Shown here piece after piece: positions 1 to 8,301 of a stretch of 64,000 nt of DNA. This DNA comes from DATFFO01 sp963744905 (GTDB taxonomy: Bacteria; Actinomycetota; Acidimicrobiia; Spongiisociales; ZC4RG35). The position numbers and the translations under genes were made by a program. The notes below the pieces were generated by a model. The model ran no database searches, was not told the DNA's origin, and saw nothing but the letters and a program-made list of their open reading frames with translations. The DNA is taken from positions 1-64,000 of the forward strand of contig CAVUUV010000009.1 in the NCBI GenBank assembly GCA_963744905.1. The letters are read 5' to 3'. Within the stretch, counting starts at the first letter, position 1; every line of letters begins with the position of its first letter.

Positions 1-6
1 GCGGAG

Positions 7-214
7 ATGTCCGAGTACCTCACGACAGCCGAAGTAGCGGAGATGTTCAGGACCTCTTCGCGGGGCCCTCTACACACAGCGGACCCGCAGAGAACTGCCG
101 GGCGCTCTCGGCGTGCGAATTGGTAAACGGGTCCTGTTCCGTCGAGAAGACCTCGACAACTGGGTCGAGTCTCTGAGATCGGATCGAGTCGAGGGGCCTT
201 TCCGTGAATTCTGA
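7..214 (+). pseudogene. Excisionase-like helix-turn-helix protein, frameshifted
   Basis: A small MerR/excisionase-type HTH protein that would bind DNA at an att site or a promoter of the integrated element. The first frame gives MSEYLTTAEVAEMFRTSSR, the usual start of the family. The next frame carries the continuation: ALYTQRT..., then RIGKRVLFRREDLDNW, the typical wing and end. The switch is at the GGGG run near 61-65; removing one G joins the halves into about 68 residues. The stop at 212-214 overlaps the GTG start of the next gene. The family call rests on motif recognition. Whether the shift is a real mutation or a read error cannot be told from the sequence. Confidence 0.6.
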
Positions 215-524
215 CGGCCAGGGCGCCGTGGACCTTGACGGTCTGATCTCTGAGATCGCTGGAGGCACCTATACCCCAAGCCGAGGGTCCGTCGGCAACC
301 GTCTGTGGCAACACATCGATGCCCGTGCCACGGGTCCCGAACCCTGGCCCTCTTCGCTCGTGCCGCTCTTCAATCTGAGGGCTTGGCATGGGTCTGGTGG
401 CTGGAAGCGGACCCCGCCACCCTGGAACGACCTCGAATCTGACTGGATCGCAGGTGCCTGGAAAGCTTGGCTCAACAAGAGGCGTCGCCCCTTTGGCCGA
501 AAGGGCACCCGACGTGTCCCTTGA
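204..524 (+). CDS. Hypothetical protein of the integrated element
   Basis: A 106-residue frame starting with GTG inside the end of the excisionase-like gene (11-bp overlap) and ending 11 bp into the next frame. That packing is typical of actinobacterial plasmid/AICE genes. I do not recognise a family. The protein is Trp-rich and basic at the C-terminus. No membrane segment or signal peptide is visible. Because both neighbours carry indels, the last 20 or so residues may be out of frame, and the true protein could run on into the RepA-like frame. Confidence 0.4.
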   Translation: MNSDGQGAVDLDGLISEIAGGTYTPSRGSVGNRLWQHIDARATGPEPWPSSLVPLFNLRAWHGSGGWKRTPPPWNDLESDWIAGAWKAWLNKRRRPFGRKGTRRVP

Positions 525-1679
525 TCGATCGCTGCGGTCCACCGGGCTCGTTCCCCCGCCGGCACCTGACAGCGCATACCGGCTGATCGATCCGTCTGCG
601 GTAACCCCCCGCGCCGTGGAATGGGCCTGGAGGCACCGGATCGCCACCGGGACCCTGACCATCGTCGCAGGGCCGGGAGGAGTCGGAAAAGGCGCCCTAT
701 CGGTCGAACTGACTGCGCGACTCACCCATGGCCAGCTCGACGGCGATCTCCGCGGTGTTCCGCAACGAGTACTCGTCCTCACCGCCGAGGAGAATGTCGC
801 CGACGTGGTTGCACCAAGACTCCACGCCGCCGGCGCCGACCTCCAACGGGTGCGGGTGCTCACCATGCAAGACGGCGAATACGACCGCGACGTGACGCTC
901 CCCGACGATCTGGGTCACGTACGAGAAGCTGTCGAAACTTCATCCCCGCCATGGTCATCATTGACCCATTAAACGCCCACCTGTCCGAGCGGATCGACGG
1001 ACACAAGGATGCATCCCTCCGGCGCGCTCTTGCGCCTCTCGTCGCCTGGCAGGTGATACTTGCGCTGCGGTCGTGGGAGTGGCTCATACGAACAAGGGTT
1101 ACGGAGACGCTGTTTCCCGAGTGCTTGGCTCCGTCGGCTACGTGAACGCCGCCCGTGGCGTTCTGATCGTCGGCAACCCGCCCGACATCGAGAACGGCCC
1201 TGAGCGTGTCGTCGCTATGCCGAAGTCGAACACCTCGCCCCCTGTCGCATCCCTCCGTTTCCGTCTCGAAAGCCGCCAGGTCTCCGGCATGCTCCCCGAT
1301 GGAACTCCCGGCTCCGTTGACGTCGTCGGAATCACCTGGCTTGGTGAGGACACCGCTAGCGCCGACGACCTACTGGGCACGAACGAGGATCGGACGCTGA
1401 CTGCGGAGGCCAAGGAGTGGCTCCCGACCCGCTCTCGGACGGTCCATTACATAAGGCCCAGATGCGAAGGAAGCCCGTCGGGCAGGCATAACTGCCAAGC
1501 CGCTACGTGTCGCCCGTGAGTCGCTCGGCGTGGAATACAACACGACCATACGACCAGGGGCCGACCGTCAATCTGGTCACTGCCCAGATTACGTGCCCAA
1601 GAGGCGCAAGAAACACACAAGTCACGCAATAGAGCCCACCAAAACAGGGATTTCTCCGATTACGTGCCGTCTCGGCTAG
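514..1679 (+). pseudogene. RepA-like AAA (AAA_25) replication ATPase, four frameshifts
   Basis: RepA/RecA-like ATPase of the type found in plasmids and integrative elements, probably a replication helicase. The Walker A motif is GPGGVGKGALS near residue 55; the Walker B strand is MVIIDPLNAHLSE. A further conserved block, VGVAHTNKG, is followed by VNAARGVLIVG. The C-terminus ends in a small HTH-like tail (RRAGITAKPLRVARESLGV). The reading frame drops one base at about 934 (A run), 1045 (C run), 1423 (C run) and 1474 (C run). Restoring them gives about 389 residues, a normal length for the family. I chose GTG 514 because it lies in frame and overlaps the upstream stop as elsewhere in this element. 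All shifts are single-base losses in homopolymers, so the gene may be intact in the cell. Confidence 0.65.
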
Positions 1680-1923
1680 AGGGCGCGTAATGGCAGAGTT
1701 GCAGCTCATTGTTGCCCTGATGCTGCCCGGTGTCAGCCCTGGGCGGACCTGCCGTCCCTCGAGAGTCGTTGTACCTGGGAAAACGGACGTTCACAAGAAC
1801 CGCGGGACCTGGATCACACACGGTCTGGATAACCGTTGTGACAACAGGCGCCCTTTCCAAGCCGGACATGATTCCATGGCAGCCCCGGCCTGCTGACCCT
1901 CTACTCTTCGGAAGGATTTACCA
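1680..1923. other. Intergenic stretch of the element, no supported gene
   Basis: About 240 bp between the RepA-like gene and the next Cys-motif gene. Short open frames exist on the + strand but show no family motif, and the frame changes would make any call unsafe. A purine-rich GGAAGGA at 1910-1916 sits just upstream of ATG 1924 and is the likely ribosome binding site of the next gene. Confidence 0.4.
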
Positions 1924-2916
1924 ATGCCCAGAATCACGGAAACCACCGGGCCAAAGAGGCCGCCCGCCTGGAGGCTCAACGCCGGCGCAACGCCGCCGAG
2001 AGCCGTCAGCTCGTCGCGGAGATCAACCAGGCCCAGCGCCAGCTCGACCGCCGGGAACACCAGGCCGCCGCGTGGGAGCGGGAGGCCGCCTGCAATCGGC
2101 GTTGGCGCATCGACGGCGCCTGTTTCCTCTGTGGCGGCGAGCTACCCGAGTCCGGGCCCTGGACGCCCACGACCACCACACTGCCTGCCTGGTGGTACGG
2201 GTTGGGACGACACCCCATAACCGTCACCCCTTGTCGGGATTGCGCCCGGGCCGTCGACTCCCGGGAGGGTTACGAACCCGGCGCCGTGGCCGCGAGGCTT
2301 CGTGCTGTTCGGGGCCGGGACTACCTGCCCAAAGGCCTCGAACTGGGGCGCTGGCAACTCCCGATGTGGACTGGGCCGGACGTGTCCTGGCCGCCCGGGA
2401 CGCCGGCAATCCAGACCCCGCGCCAGCCGCCGAGCGTTTCGACTGGCTACCCAAGCGGTGGGATCGGATCGACTTCGGGCCGGTGCCCGAACTACCCCGG
2501 CGCCGAAGCCGGCCACCCCCGAACCCCGACGCATCGCGGAAGGCTGCGCCGTCTGCGGGACCGCCGAGATCGATACCGGCTTCCCCGGCTTCGTGCGAAT
2601 CGACGCCGCCCAATTCGGGCTCGACAGGGAGGGCGGCCAGATCGTGGCCGCCTGGTGTCGTCAATGCTGGGCCGACTACGACCACACCGCCGCCTACCAC
2701 TCGACAGAGGCCGCGACCTACGGCATCGGCGCCGGGATCGCCGTCACGGTCCGGAATCGCATCCTCAGGACTCACGCCGACGCCTGGCCGGGCGGCGACG
2801 GGTTCATAGCCCTAACCGATCTGGCGCCGTTCACGTTCGCCGGCGCTGTCATCCTGGCTCGGGAGGAGGGCCGACCCGAGCCCGAGCCTGGGGAGCCGTT
2901 CGGGTGGCGCCGATGA
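1924..2916 (+). pseudogene. Coiled-coil plus Cys-motif protein of the element, three frameshifts
   Basis: Not a named family I can recognise. Joined across frames, it starts with a charged Ala/Arg/Gln-rich coiled coil, then a CFLCGG motif followed by CRDC (a likely zinc ribbon). Further on come CAVCGTAE and CRQCW, a second likely zinc-binding pair, with an acidic C-terminus. One base is missing near 1926 (after the ATG), near 2361 (C run) and near 2497 (C run). With these restored the protein is about 331 residues. The stop overlaps the next ATG (ATGA at 2913-2916), so the two genes are translationally coupled. Paired Cys knuckles suggest a DNA- or RNA-binding role; this is inference. Confidence 0.5.
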
Positions 2917-3188
2917 TCGATCAACTCCGCAAGCTCAGCGGTTTGCTCAACCGGGATGTGTCAACTCTGGAGGATTACAGGGTGGGCAGCCCGCTGTTGA
3001 CGATCGTCTCGGCACTGCAATTCGCTCCCTTCGAGGACAAAGAGGACCACTGGGTCCGGCTGCATGAGGCCTGGTGCGACCGGTATGGGAGCGAAGCCGT
3101 CGACGCCGGTCTCGAAGCGCTCCACACTGGCACGCTAGTGTTTGACCCCCACCATCCCATCGACTGGTCGAGCACGAGGTGGCGATGA
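2913..3188 (+). CDS. Hypothetical small protein, element cargo
   Basis: A 91-residue protein beginning MIDQLRKLSGLLNRD. It is coupled to the preceding gene by a 4-base ATGA overlap and continues the same transcription unit. I do not recognise the family. It looks soluble and acidic, with no Cys pairs, signal peptide or membrane segment. Its place between the Cys-motif protein and the terminase-small-subunit-like protein is typical of structural or packaging regions of actinophage-derived elements, but that is context only. Confidence 0.55.
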   Translation: MIDQLRKLSGLLNRDVSTLEDYRVGSPLLTIVSALQFAPFEDKEDHWVRLHEAWCDRYGSEAVDAGLEALHTGTLVFDPHHPIDWSSTRWR

Positions 3189-3224
3189 CCCCATATAAGT
3201 CCATAACCCCATGCAAAGTCTCTG

Positions 3225-3575
3225 ATGCCGCTTAATAACGCACGCCGCTGCACCGCCCATACCCGCGCCGGCGAACCCTGCATGAATCCGGCGATCATCG
3301 GTACCTCCGTGTGTCGGATGCACGGCGGTGGTGCTCCCCAGGTTCGCGAGGCCGCCCGTAATCGTCTGCTCGCCGCTGTCGATCCTGCCTTGGGCCGATT
3401 AACTGCGCTGCTGGATTCCGATGATGAGCGGGTGGCCCTGCAGGCCGCCAAGGCCATCCTGGAGCGAGCCGGGATCGGGTCCGATCTGTTCGATAACGAC
3501 ATGCCCACCCAGGCCATGATCGATCGCTGGATTAAAGAGCTGGAGCGAGAGCCCGGGAATGGTCACGTCCTATGA
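3225..3575 (+). CDS. HGG-motif phage protein, possibly terminase small-subunit-like
   Basis: An intact 116-residue protein. The N-terminal part has a Cys/His pattern (C-x15-C-x10-C-x2-H) ending in CRMHGGGAPQVREAA. The HGG(x)nP motif is widespread in small proteins of actinophages and integrative elements and is often annotated as a terminase small subunit-like or HGGxSTG-type protein. The second half is helical and includes VALQAAKAILERAG. No frameshift is seen here, unlike most neighbours. An exact function cannot be assigned; a DNA-binding role in phage-type packaging or excision is an inference from the family. Confidence 0.55.
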   Translation: MPLNNARRCTAHTRAGEPCMNPAIIGTSVCRMHGGGAPQVREAARNRLLAAVDPALGRLTALLDSDDERVALQAAKAILERAGIGSDLFDNDMPTQAMIDRWIKELEREPGNGHVL

Positions 3576-3672
3576 GCACACAGACCGGGCCGCCGTGCAG
3601 CGGATCAGCGTCTAAGCTTGAGGTAGGTTAGACGGCCTGGACGCCCAGGCTGGGAGGGAGCCAAGGACTGCT

Positions 3673-4803
3673 ATGCCTCTTGACGACCGGAGCGACTCAG
3701 GGGACGATGTATCGGGTACCGCAGAGGTGGCGGAAATAGTCAGAAACAAGGGGTTCTTCGCTAATCCACAGGGCGCAGCTCAAATGAAACACGCCCACTT
3801 GAAGGGTTACCTTCCCGCCTTTGTGGGAGCAACTGGCAGTAGGTCACCAAGCAACCGGGTCGTGTATATCGACGCGTTTGCCGGCCGGGGCCTATGACGA
3901 CGGCACTCCCGGCTCCCCCTCAATAGTCATCGAAATTGCAGAGGCGATGAGCGGGTTGCGGACGATCGAAGGCTTCTGCATAGAGGAGCGGACGGACACT
4001 ACAACGACCTACATGCCCGCCTCGACCAGGTACCCGGCTGGAAGGCGATTCACGGTGCAGCTGCCACACAGATCAATGAAGTCCTAGCCATGACAGCCGG
4101 CCTTCCGTGCTTTGTATTCCTTGATCCTTTCGGCATCAAAGACATGCCCTTCAAGCTCGTGACCCGGGTGCTAAACCATGACGGGAAGACCGAGGCTCTC
4201 GTCCGGTTCGACAACGCTGGAGTCTGGAGGACCGGCGGTCATTTGACGTCGATGCAGAGGTCCGAGGCGAGCATCAGCGCCTTGGACAGGTTTTGCGGTG
4301 GAGATTGGTGGCAGACTCTCTGGCAGCCCGGCCAAGGCGGAGCTTCTCCGACGCCGTTCTCGAAGAGTATGCCCGTCGTGTTTCAGCCACAGCATCGTGT
4401 GGCTACCTCTTCTTCGAAGTATCGGACGAACCCGGTGGGCCCGCTGACTACAACTTGATCCACTTCGCCTCCCACAACTTGGCGTTTTGGAAGATGAACG
4501 AAGAACTGTCTCGCTGGAGCGAGAGGGCCGGCCTCGGGCCACACTCTTCGACCAGCCAACCGAATGGGTATCCGAGATTCAGACAAACATAGAGAGAGAG
4601 TTGGAGCACGGTGTTTTCAGGCTTCGAGACAAACTGGGGTCCGTCTTCGGCACCACACTGGGCAAAGCTCGTTCAAGGCACGTACGAGAGGCGTTGCGGA
4701 ACTTGGAAAAGACGGAATTGTGGCTGGACCCGTAAAGGGAAGACTGGACCGTTTCCAGGTTCGCAAACCGGAAGAAAGTTCGCTGGAAGGTCCGAGCATC
4801 TGA
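3673..4803 (+). pseudogene. tcmP: Three-Cys-motif partner protein TcmP, five frame changes
   Basis: Recognised as TcmP, the usual partner of DUF5131/Gp37-Gp68 three-Cys-motif proteins. Joined frames read: KHAHLKGYLPAF, VVYIDAFAGRG, YDDGTPGSP, CFVFLDPFGIKDMPF, SCGYLFFEVSDE. These match the family's conserved FAGxGxY and FLDPFG blocks and resemble a Rossmann-like methyltransferase fold. Frame changes occur near 3889 (G run), 3990 (GG), 4336 (GG), 4513 (C) and 4731 (CC). The net offset is a multiple of three, and the rebuilt protein is about 378 residues. The start at ATG 3673 follows a purine-rich AAGGA. The DUF5131 gene follows 42 bp downstream, so the pair is co-oriented as in other genomes. 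The biochemical role of TcmP is not established. Confidence 0.7.
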
Positions 4804-4845
4804 AACCTGTCACTATCCAGAGCGATAATGCGACCAAGGATGAAT

Positions 4846-5635
4846 ATGAACAGAACAGCTATCGAGTGGACCGAGTACACCTGGAATCCGGTAACCGGCT
4901 GCGACAAGGTATCGCTTGGATGTAACAACTGCTATGCGGAATCAATGGCCCACCGACTCCAGGCGATGGGGTCCGCACGTTATCTCAATGGCTTCACGCT
5001 GACGCTCCACGAGGACAAGATCAGGGAGCCTCTTCGTTGGAAGAAACCGCGAATGGTCTTCGTCAACTCAATGTCCGACCTCTTCCATCCCGATGTACCA
5101 AAGCCGTTTGTTGAAGAGTGTTTGACGTAATGACGCAAGCGAACCGCCACATTTTCCAGGTCTTGACGAAACGGCCGCAGACCGCGCTGCGAAGCTCCTG
5201 GCTAATCAATCGATCGCTGCCAACATCTGGATCGGCAGCAGCATCGAAACTGACCGATACGCATTTCGAGCTGACCATCTGCGCAAGATCAAGGTACCAA
5301 CACGGTTTCTGTCTTGTGAGCCACTCCTCGGTCCGCTACCAAGTCTCAATCTGGACGGCATTGCCTGGGTGATCGTTGGCGGGGAGTCCGGACCGAATCG
5401 GAGACCAATCCGGGCCGATTGGGTACGGGATCTTCGAGATCGCACCCACAGCGTTGGAGCTTCCTTCTTCTTCAAACAATGGGGAGGGCGTACCCCGAAG
5501 GCCGGCGGCCGACTACTCGATGGCGTTGAGTGGAGCGAATGGCCGAACCGTCGCGTCAGCATTGAGATCAAAATCCGCGTGACAGTCACTCCGAGCGCAT
5601 CTCCGCGTTGGGCGAGTCATCCACCCGCCGCTTGA
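4846..5635 (+). pseudogene. DUF5131 (phage Gp37/Gp68) three-Cys-motif protein, two frameshifts
   Basis: The N-terminus has AIEWTEYTWNPVTGC, then GCNNCYAE: together the three-Cys cluster that defines the family and resembles an Fe-S binding motif. Later blocks are MVFVNSMSDLFH, HIFQVLTKRP, NIWIGSSIET, RFLSCEPLLGPL, VIVGGESGPNRRPI and FFFKQWGG, all in the expected order. A base is missing near 5121 (T run) and 5187 (G); with these the protein is about 263 residues, normal for the family. ATG 4846 is preceded by AAGGA at a 5-bp spacing. It lies directly after tcmP. Radical-SAM-like chemistry has been suggested for such motifs, but no function is proven. Confidence 0.75.
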
Positions 5636-5660
5636 CCTTTCGATAGGACTGGGGTTGTCC

Positions 5661-5768
5661 ATGGACGACGACGGAGAGATCGAGGCCGCTCAGGCGATGG
5701 GTCGAGCAGAGATCGCCCGGCTGCAAGGCGAGTTGGCTGCTGAACTCACGGATATTTCAACCGAGTGA
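5661..5768 (+). CDS. Possible 35-residue acidic peptide
   Basis: A very short frame from ATG 5661 to TGA 5766-5768, giving an acidic, Ala/Glu-rich helical peptide (MDDDGEIEAAQAMGRAEIAR...). It follows the DUF5131 gene and its end overlaps the end of the convergent lipoprotein gene by 12 bp. No clear ribosome binding site is seen. It could be a real small element gene or chance. Confidence 0.25.
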   Translation: MDDDGEIEAAQAMGRAEIARLQGELAAELTDISTE

Positions 5769-6278
5769 GAGCGTGAGGTCCCATTGCATTGCCTCTAGAT
5801 CAGTTCGGCTGTAGGTGATATCGCCTCTGTTGCCAATAGCCACCGTGTAGAAGTCAAGATCCGGGGGAACTTCGACCTCAAAGTCGAAATCGCACCACAG
5901 CACGGATGAACCGGTACTTCCTGCTGGGAACGGTTTGCCGGACGACAACGAAGATGCTCCGACAACCTCATCGCTGGGACCACGGACAACTACGTCTACA
6001 CCCTCTCGGATATCGTCATAGCCACCAATGCCGGCGCATCCTCCCAGGCTGGCGAGGTTCGCGAGATGGTCGTTGCCCTTGAGGGTCAACGTCCCAGTAA
6101 TGGTGACGGCCGGGGGAGCGGCCGTCGTTGACGTCGCCGAAGCAAGCCTTGCCGTCAAATCGGCATTCTCGGCTTGCAGTTCCGCGTTCTCCGCTTCCAG
6201 TTGCGCCACTCTGTTCTCAAGTTGTGACACGTTGCCGGAGCAGCTCACAGAACCAACGAGTACCAACGCGATGAACAT
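5757..6278 (-). CDS. Putative lipoprotein with coiled-coil N-terminus
   Basis: A 173-residue protein. The N-terminus MFIALVLVGSVSC is a short hydrophobic segment ending in a likely lipidated Cys. It is followed by a leucine-zipper-like heptad region (LENRVAQLEAENAELQAENA) and a Thr/Ala linker. The C-terminal domain is about 100 residues and rich in Val/Asp, with two Cys that could form a disulfide (GGCAG and LWCDF). A longer open frame reaches upstream through the tRNA-Lys fragment but has no coding character, so I start at the ATG complementary to 6276-6278. It is the last gene of the integrated element before the att site. Function unknown. Confidence 0.65.
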   Translation of the reverse strand: MFIALVLVGSVSCSGNVSQLENRVAQLEAENAELQAENADLTARLASATSTTAAPPAVTITGTLTLKGNDHLANLASLGGCAGIGGYDDIREGVDVVVRGPSDEVVGASSLSSGKPFPAGSTGSSVLWCDFDFEVEVPPDLDFYTVAIGNRGDITYSRTDLEAMQWDLTLSLG

Positions 6279-6505
6279 GGTCCGTACCCGGGAGCCGCCG
6301 CCTCTCACGATCCCTTCCCTCCCTCGAATGTACGGGGCAACCCTAACAACCCGACGAGGCGCACGCTCTTGGCGGATCTCGTGGGGCAACATCCGGGCAA
6401 CATCCGGCGTGAGATCCCGCGAGTCGTCGTAATGCCTCGAAAGTCGGAAAACCCAGGTCAGTGACCTGTCCCGGACATAACCCCATGTAGACAACCTGCG
6501 TCGAA
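6279..6505. other. Element end region upstream of the att site
   Basis: No gene is supported here. It holds the promoter side of the minus-strand lipoprotein gene and a tandem direct repeat, GGGCAACATCC twice near 6384-6405. Such repeats close to an att site could be recombinase or excisionase arm sites. A 12-mer, CATAACCCCATG, near 6475-6486 also occurs at about 3203-3214. Confidence 0.35.
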
Positions 6506-6555
6506 GCGGGCTTTTAACCCGTTGGTTGTGGGTTCGAGTCCCACGGGGCCCACCA
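6506..6555 (+). tRNA. 3' half of tRNA-Lys(TTT), att-site remnant
   Basis: Anticodon stem GCGGG/CCCGT with loop CTTTTAA (anticodon TTT), then T-arm GTGGG-TTCGAGT-CCCAC, 3' acceptor strand GGGGCCC, discriminator A and encoded CCA. The 5' acceptor strand (GGGCCCC expected) and a D-arm are absent upstream, so this is not a working tRNA. A 3' tRNA half from anticodon loop to CCA is the usual duplicated att core left when a tyrosine-recombinase element integrates in a tRNA gene. The full tRNA-Lys should lie beyond the left edge of the window. This marks the right boundary of the 1-6555 element. Confidence 0.8.
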
Positions 6556-6684
6556 GGATTTCCTGGCGTCATAACCGGCACGCTCTTTCGAAGACACCAT
6601 CCGCAAACGCTTTCCACTGACCTATGGAGGTCTTTTCTCACGCTGCTGAGACTGTTGTTTCTCCACCACCTTGACAGGCAAGTG

Positions 6685-6993
6685 ATGGCTTGCATAAATT
6701 GGTCTCCGGTGACCGACGTGTTCGATGCATTGGCGGCCCCGGCACGACGGGCGATCCTCGATGTCCTGGCAAAGCGCGATGACCAAACCCTGTTCGAGGT
6801 GTGCGGTCGTCTTGCGTCCGAGCACGAGATCGATCTCACCCGGCAGGCGATCTCGCAGCATCTAGCGGTGCTGGAACAGGTCGGTCTGATACGCGCCCAT
6901 CGAGAAGGGCGCTGCAAGTTCCATTCCATCGACTTGGCACCCCTGCGCGCAGCGGTGTCCCGATGGCTTGACCCGAAGGAGATAGTCGAATGA
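6685..6993 (+). CDS. ArsR-family winged-helix repressor
   Basis: A 102-residue ArsR/SmtB-type regulator. The core DVFDALAAPARRAILDVLA is the standard start of the family, and TRQAISQHLAVLEQVGLI is the recognition helix region. It is followed by the wing REGRCKFHSID. No metal-binding Cys (ELCVCDL) motif is present, so it is more likely the non-metal subgroup often paired with an SRPBCC or glyoxalase gene. The ATGA overlap with the downstream glyoxalase gene (6990-6993) shows they form one operon. I start at ATG 6685; an in-frame GTG lies 3 bp upstream. It is the first chromosomal gene beyond the att site. Confidence 0.8.
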   Translation: MACINWSPVTDVFDALAAPARRAILDVLAKRDDQTLFEVCGRLASEHEIDLTRQAISQHLAVLEQVGLIRAHREGRCKFHSIDLAPLRAAVSRWLDPKEIVE

Positions 6994-7379
6994 CTATTCG
7001 GATCCATGTGACCAGCGTATTCGTCGACGACCAGGAGCGTGCGCTGCATTTCTACACTGACGTTCTTGGCTTCGAGCCTAAGACCGACGTGCCCATCGGA
7101 AACGGCGACCGCTGGCTCACGGTCGTCGCCCCGGGACAGAAGGACGTCGAACTGCTCCTCGAGCCCGCGTCACATCCTGCCGTGAGTCCCTATCGGGAGG
7201 CATTGGCTACGGACGGAATTCCGCTGGCCTCATTCGCCGTAGATGACGTAGAAGCTGAATACCATCGGCTCATCGACGCGGGTGTCAGGTTCACACAGCC
7301 TCCCACGTCGATGGGACCGGTCACAACAGCAGTGCTCGACGACACCTGCGGGAATCTCATCCAACTCGTCGCCCTGTGA
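6990..7379 (+). CDS. VOC (glyoxalase/bleomycin-resistance) family protein
   Basis: A 129-residue single VOC-fold protein: HVTSVFVDDQERALHFYTDV at the start and GNLIQLVAL at the end bracket the two beta-alpha-beta-beta-beta units. Such proteins bind a metal through His/Glu and act as small lyases, dioxygenases or drug-binding proteins; the substrate cannot be read here. It is translationally coupled to the ArsR gene, which probably represses the pair. It is a paralogue of the VOC gene at 14452-14874 (the same FYTDVLG and GN..QL blocks). Confidence 0.8.
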   Translation: MTIRIHVTSVFVDDQERALHFYTDVLGFEPKTDVPIGNGDRWLTVVAPGQKDVELLLEPASHPAVSPYREALATDGIPLASFAVDDVEAEYHRLIDAGVRFTQPPTSMGPVTTAVLDDTCGNLIQLVAL

Positions 7380-7587
7380 TGGGGACCGGACCGGTTACCA
7401 CCGCTGGGAGGGCGCGCCGGCATCGCCCTGGTGAGGCCCTTCGTCAGGGTGTGGACTACACAGCTCCCATTGCGGCGTCGGCGCCGAATGGCTCCAGCCG
7501 AACTCCGACCGAAAGCCCGAGGCCAGTGAGAGGATCTCCATGGCAGCCGGTGGATCGGCCGCTCAACGGGACCTTCTTCGCCCTTGA

Positions 7588-8289
7588 TCAAGCTGAATCG
7601 GGTTCAGTTGGGGGCAGCTGGTCGCGGTCGATCTTGTCCTCGTCCCAGTAGTCGAGCCGTTCAAAAGGCATCACTACGGCCGTCATCACGTTCATGAGGT
7701 GGGCGGTGATCCGCATCACGCAGCGATAGAAGAGGGCACGGCCCGCGGCGGCACCGTCGTCCTCGGCCTGCAGCTGGGCGAGCATGGACTCTTCGTAGCG
7801 TTCCACGGTCTCGTCGGACTGGTTCAAGATGGCGATAGCCGCCGCCGCGTCGCGTTCGCCGAAGACCCGGATCGTGTCCGAGATCAGGCTGGCCGTAAGT
7901 CGGCCCACCTGATCAGCAGTCTCCAGGTCGGGAACCCGGCTCATGTCGGCTCCGGCTGCTGCCAGGTCCCACAGGTCCTTGGCGAGGTCCCCGACGCGTT
8001 CTATGTCCTTGGCGATCGACATGTACACGAACAGAAGCGGCACGTCCGCCTGACTGCCGCGAACGCCGGCGTGAATTATCAGCCGACGCCTTATCGCTCT
8101 CTCGACCCGATTGATCGACTTGTCCCTCTTGCGCAGAGTGCGCCCGACCGCGTCGGGCTCCACGCGCCGTGTCAAGGCATCGATGGCCAGCCGAAATGTC
8201 TCCTCCGCGGTGGCCAGCATCTGGGAGATCTCCTCCTCGATCACCGCGACCTGGCTGTCGCCGCTACCTCTGAACAGGTCGAACACCAT
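7588..8289 (-). CDS. PhoU-like phosphate-uptake regulator
   Basis: A 233-residue helical protein with two PhoU repeats, seen as VEPDAVGRTLRKRDKSINRVE and the E/D pattern SIAKDIERVGDLAKDLWDL, the signature metal-binding helix of PhoU. It starts immediately downstream of the Na/Pi cotransporter gene on the same strand and probably controls its activity. I choose the ATG complementary to 8287-8289 because GGAG lies 6 bp before it; a TTG four codons upstream is less likely. The C-terminal 30 residues are acidic. Confidence 0.8.
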   Translation of the reverse strand: MVFDLFRGSGDSQVAVIEEEISQMLATAEETFRLAIDALTRRVEPDAVGRTLRKRDKSINRVERAIRRRLIIHAGVRGSQADVPLLFVYMSIAKDIERVGDLAKDLWDLAAAGADMSRVPDLETADQVGRLTASLISDTIRVFGERDAAAAIAILNQSDETVERYEESMLAQLQAEDDGAAAGRALFYRCVMRITAHLMNVMTAVVMPFERLDYWDEDKIDRDQLPPTEPDSA

Positions 8290-8301
8290 CTGTATCTCCA
8301 A

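Noticed and set aside
3673..5635. Programmed ribosomal frameshifting in tcmP and the DUF5131 gene
   Set aside because: There are too many shift points, without slippery heptamers or a stable downstream structure, and neighbouring genes show the same indels.
6279..7049. N-terminal extension of the lipoprotein through the tRNA fragment (reads GPRGTRTHNQRVKSPL)
   Set aside because: This is simply translation of tRNA-Lys sequence, a known annotation artefact; the lipoprotein signal starts at 6278.
7376..7651. A 91-codon + strand frame between the VOC and PhoU-like genes
   Set aside because: It overlaps the PhoU-like gene's 3' end, has Pro/Arg/Ser bias and no motif.
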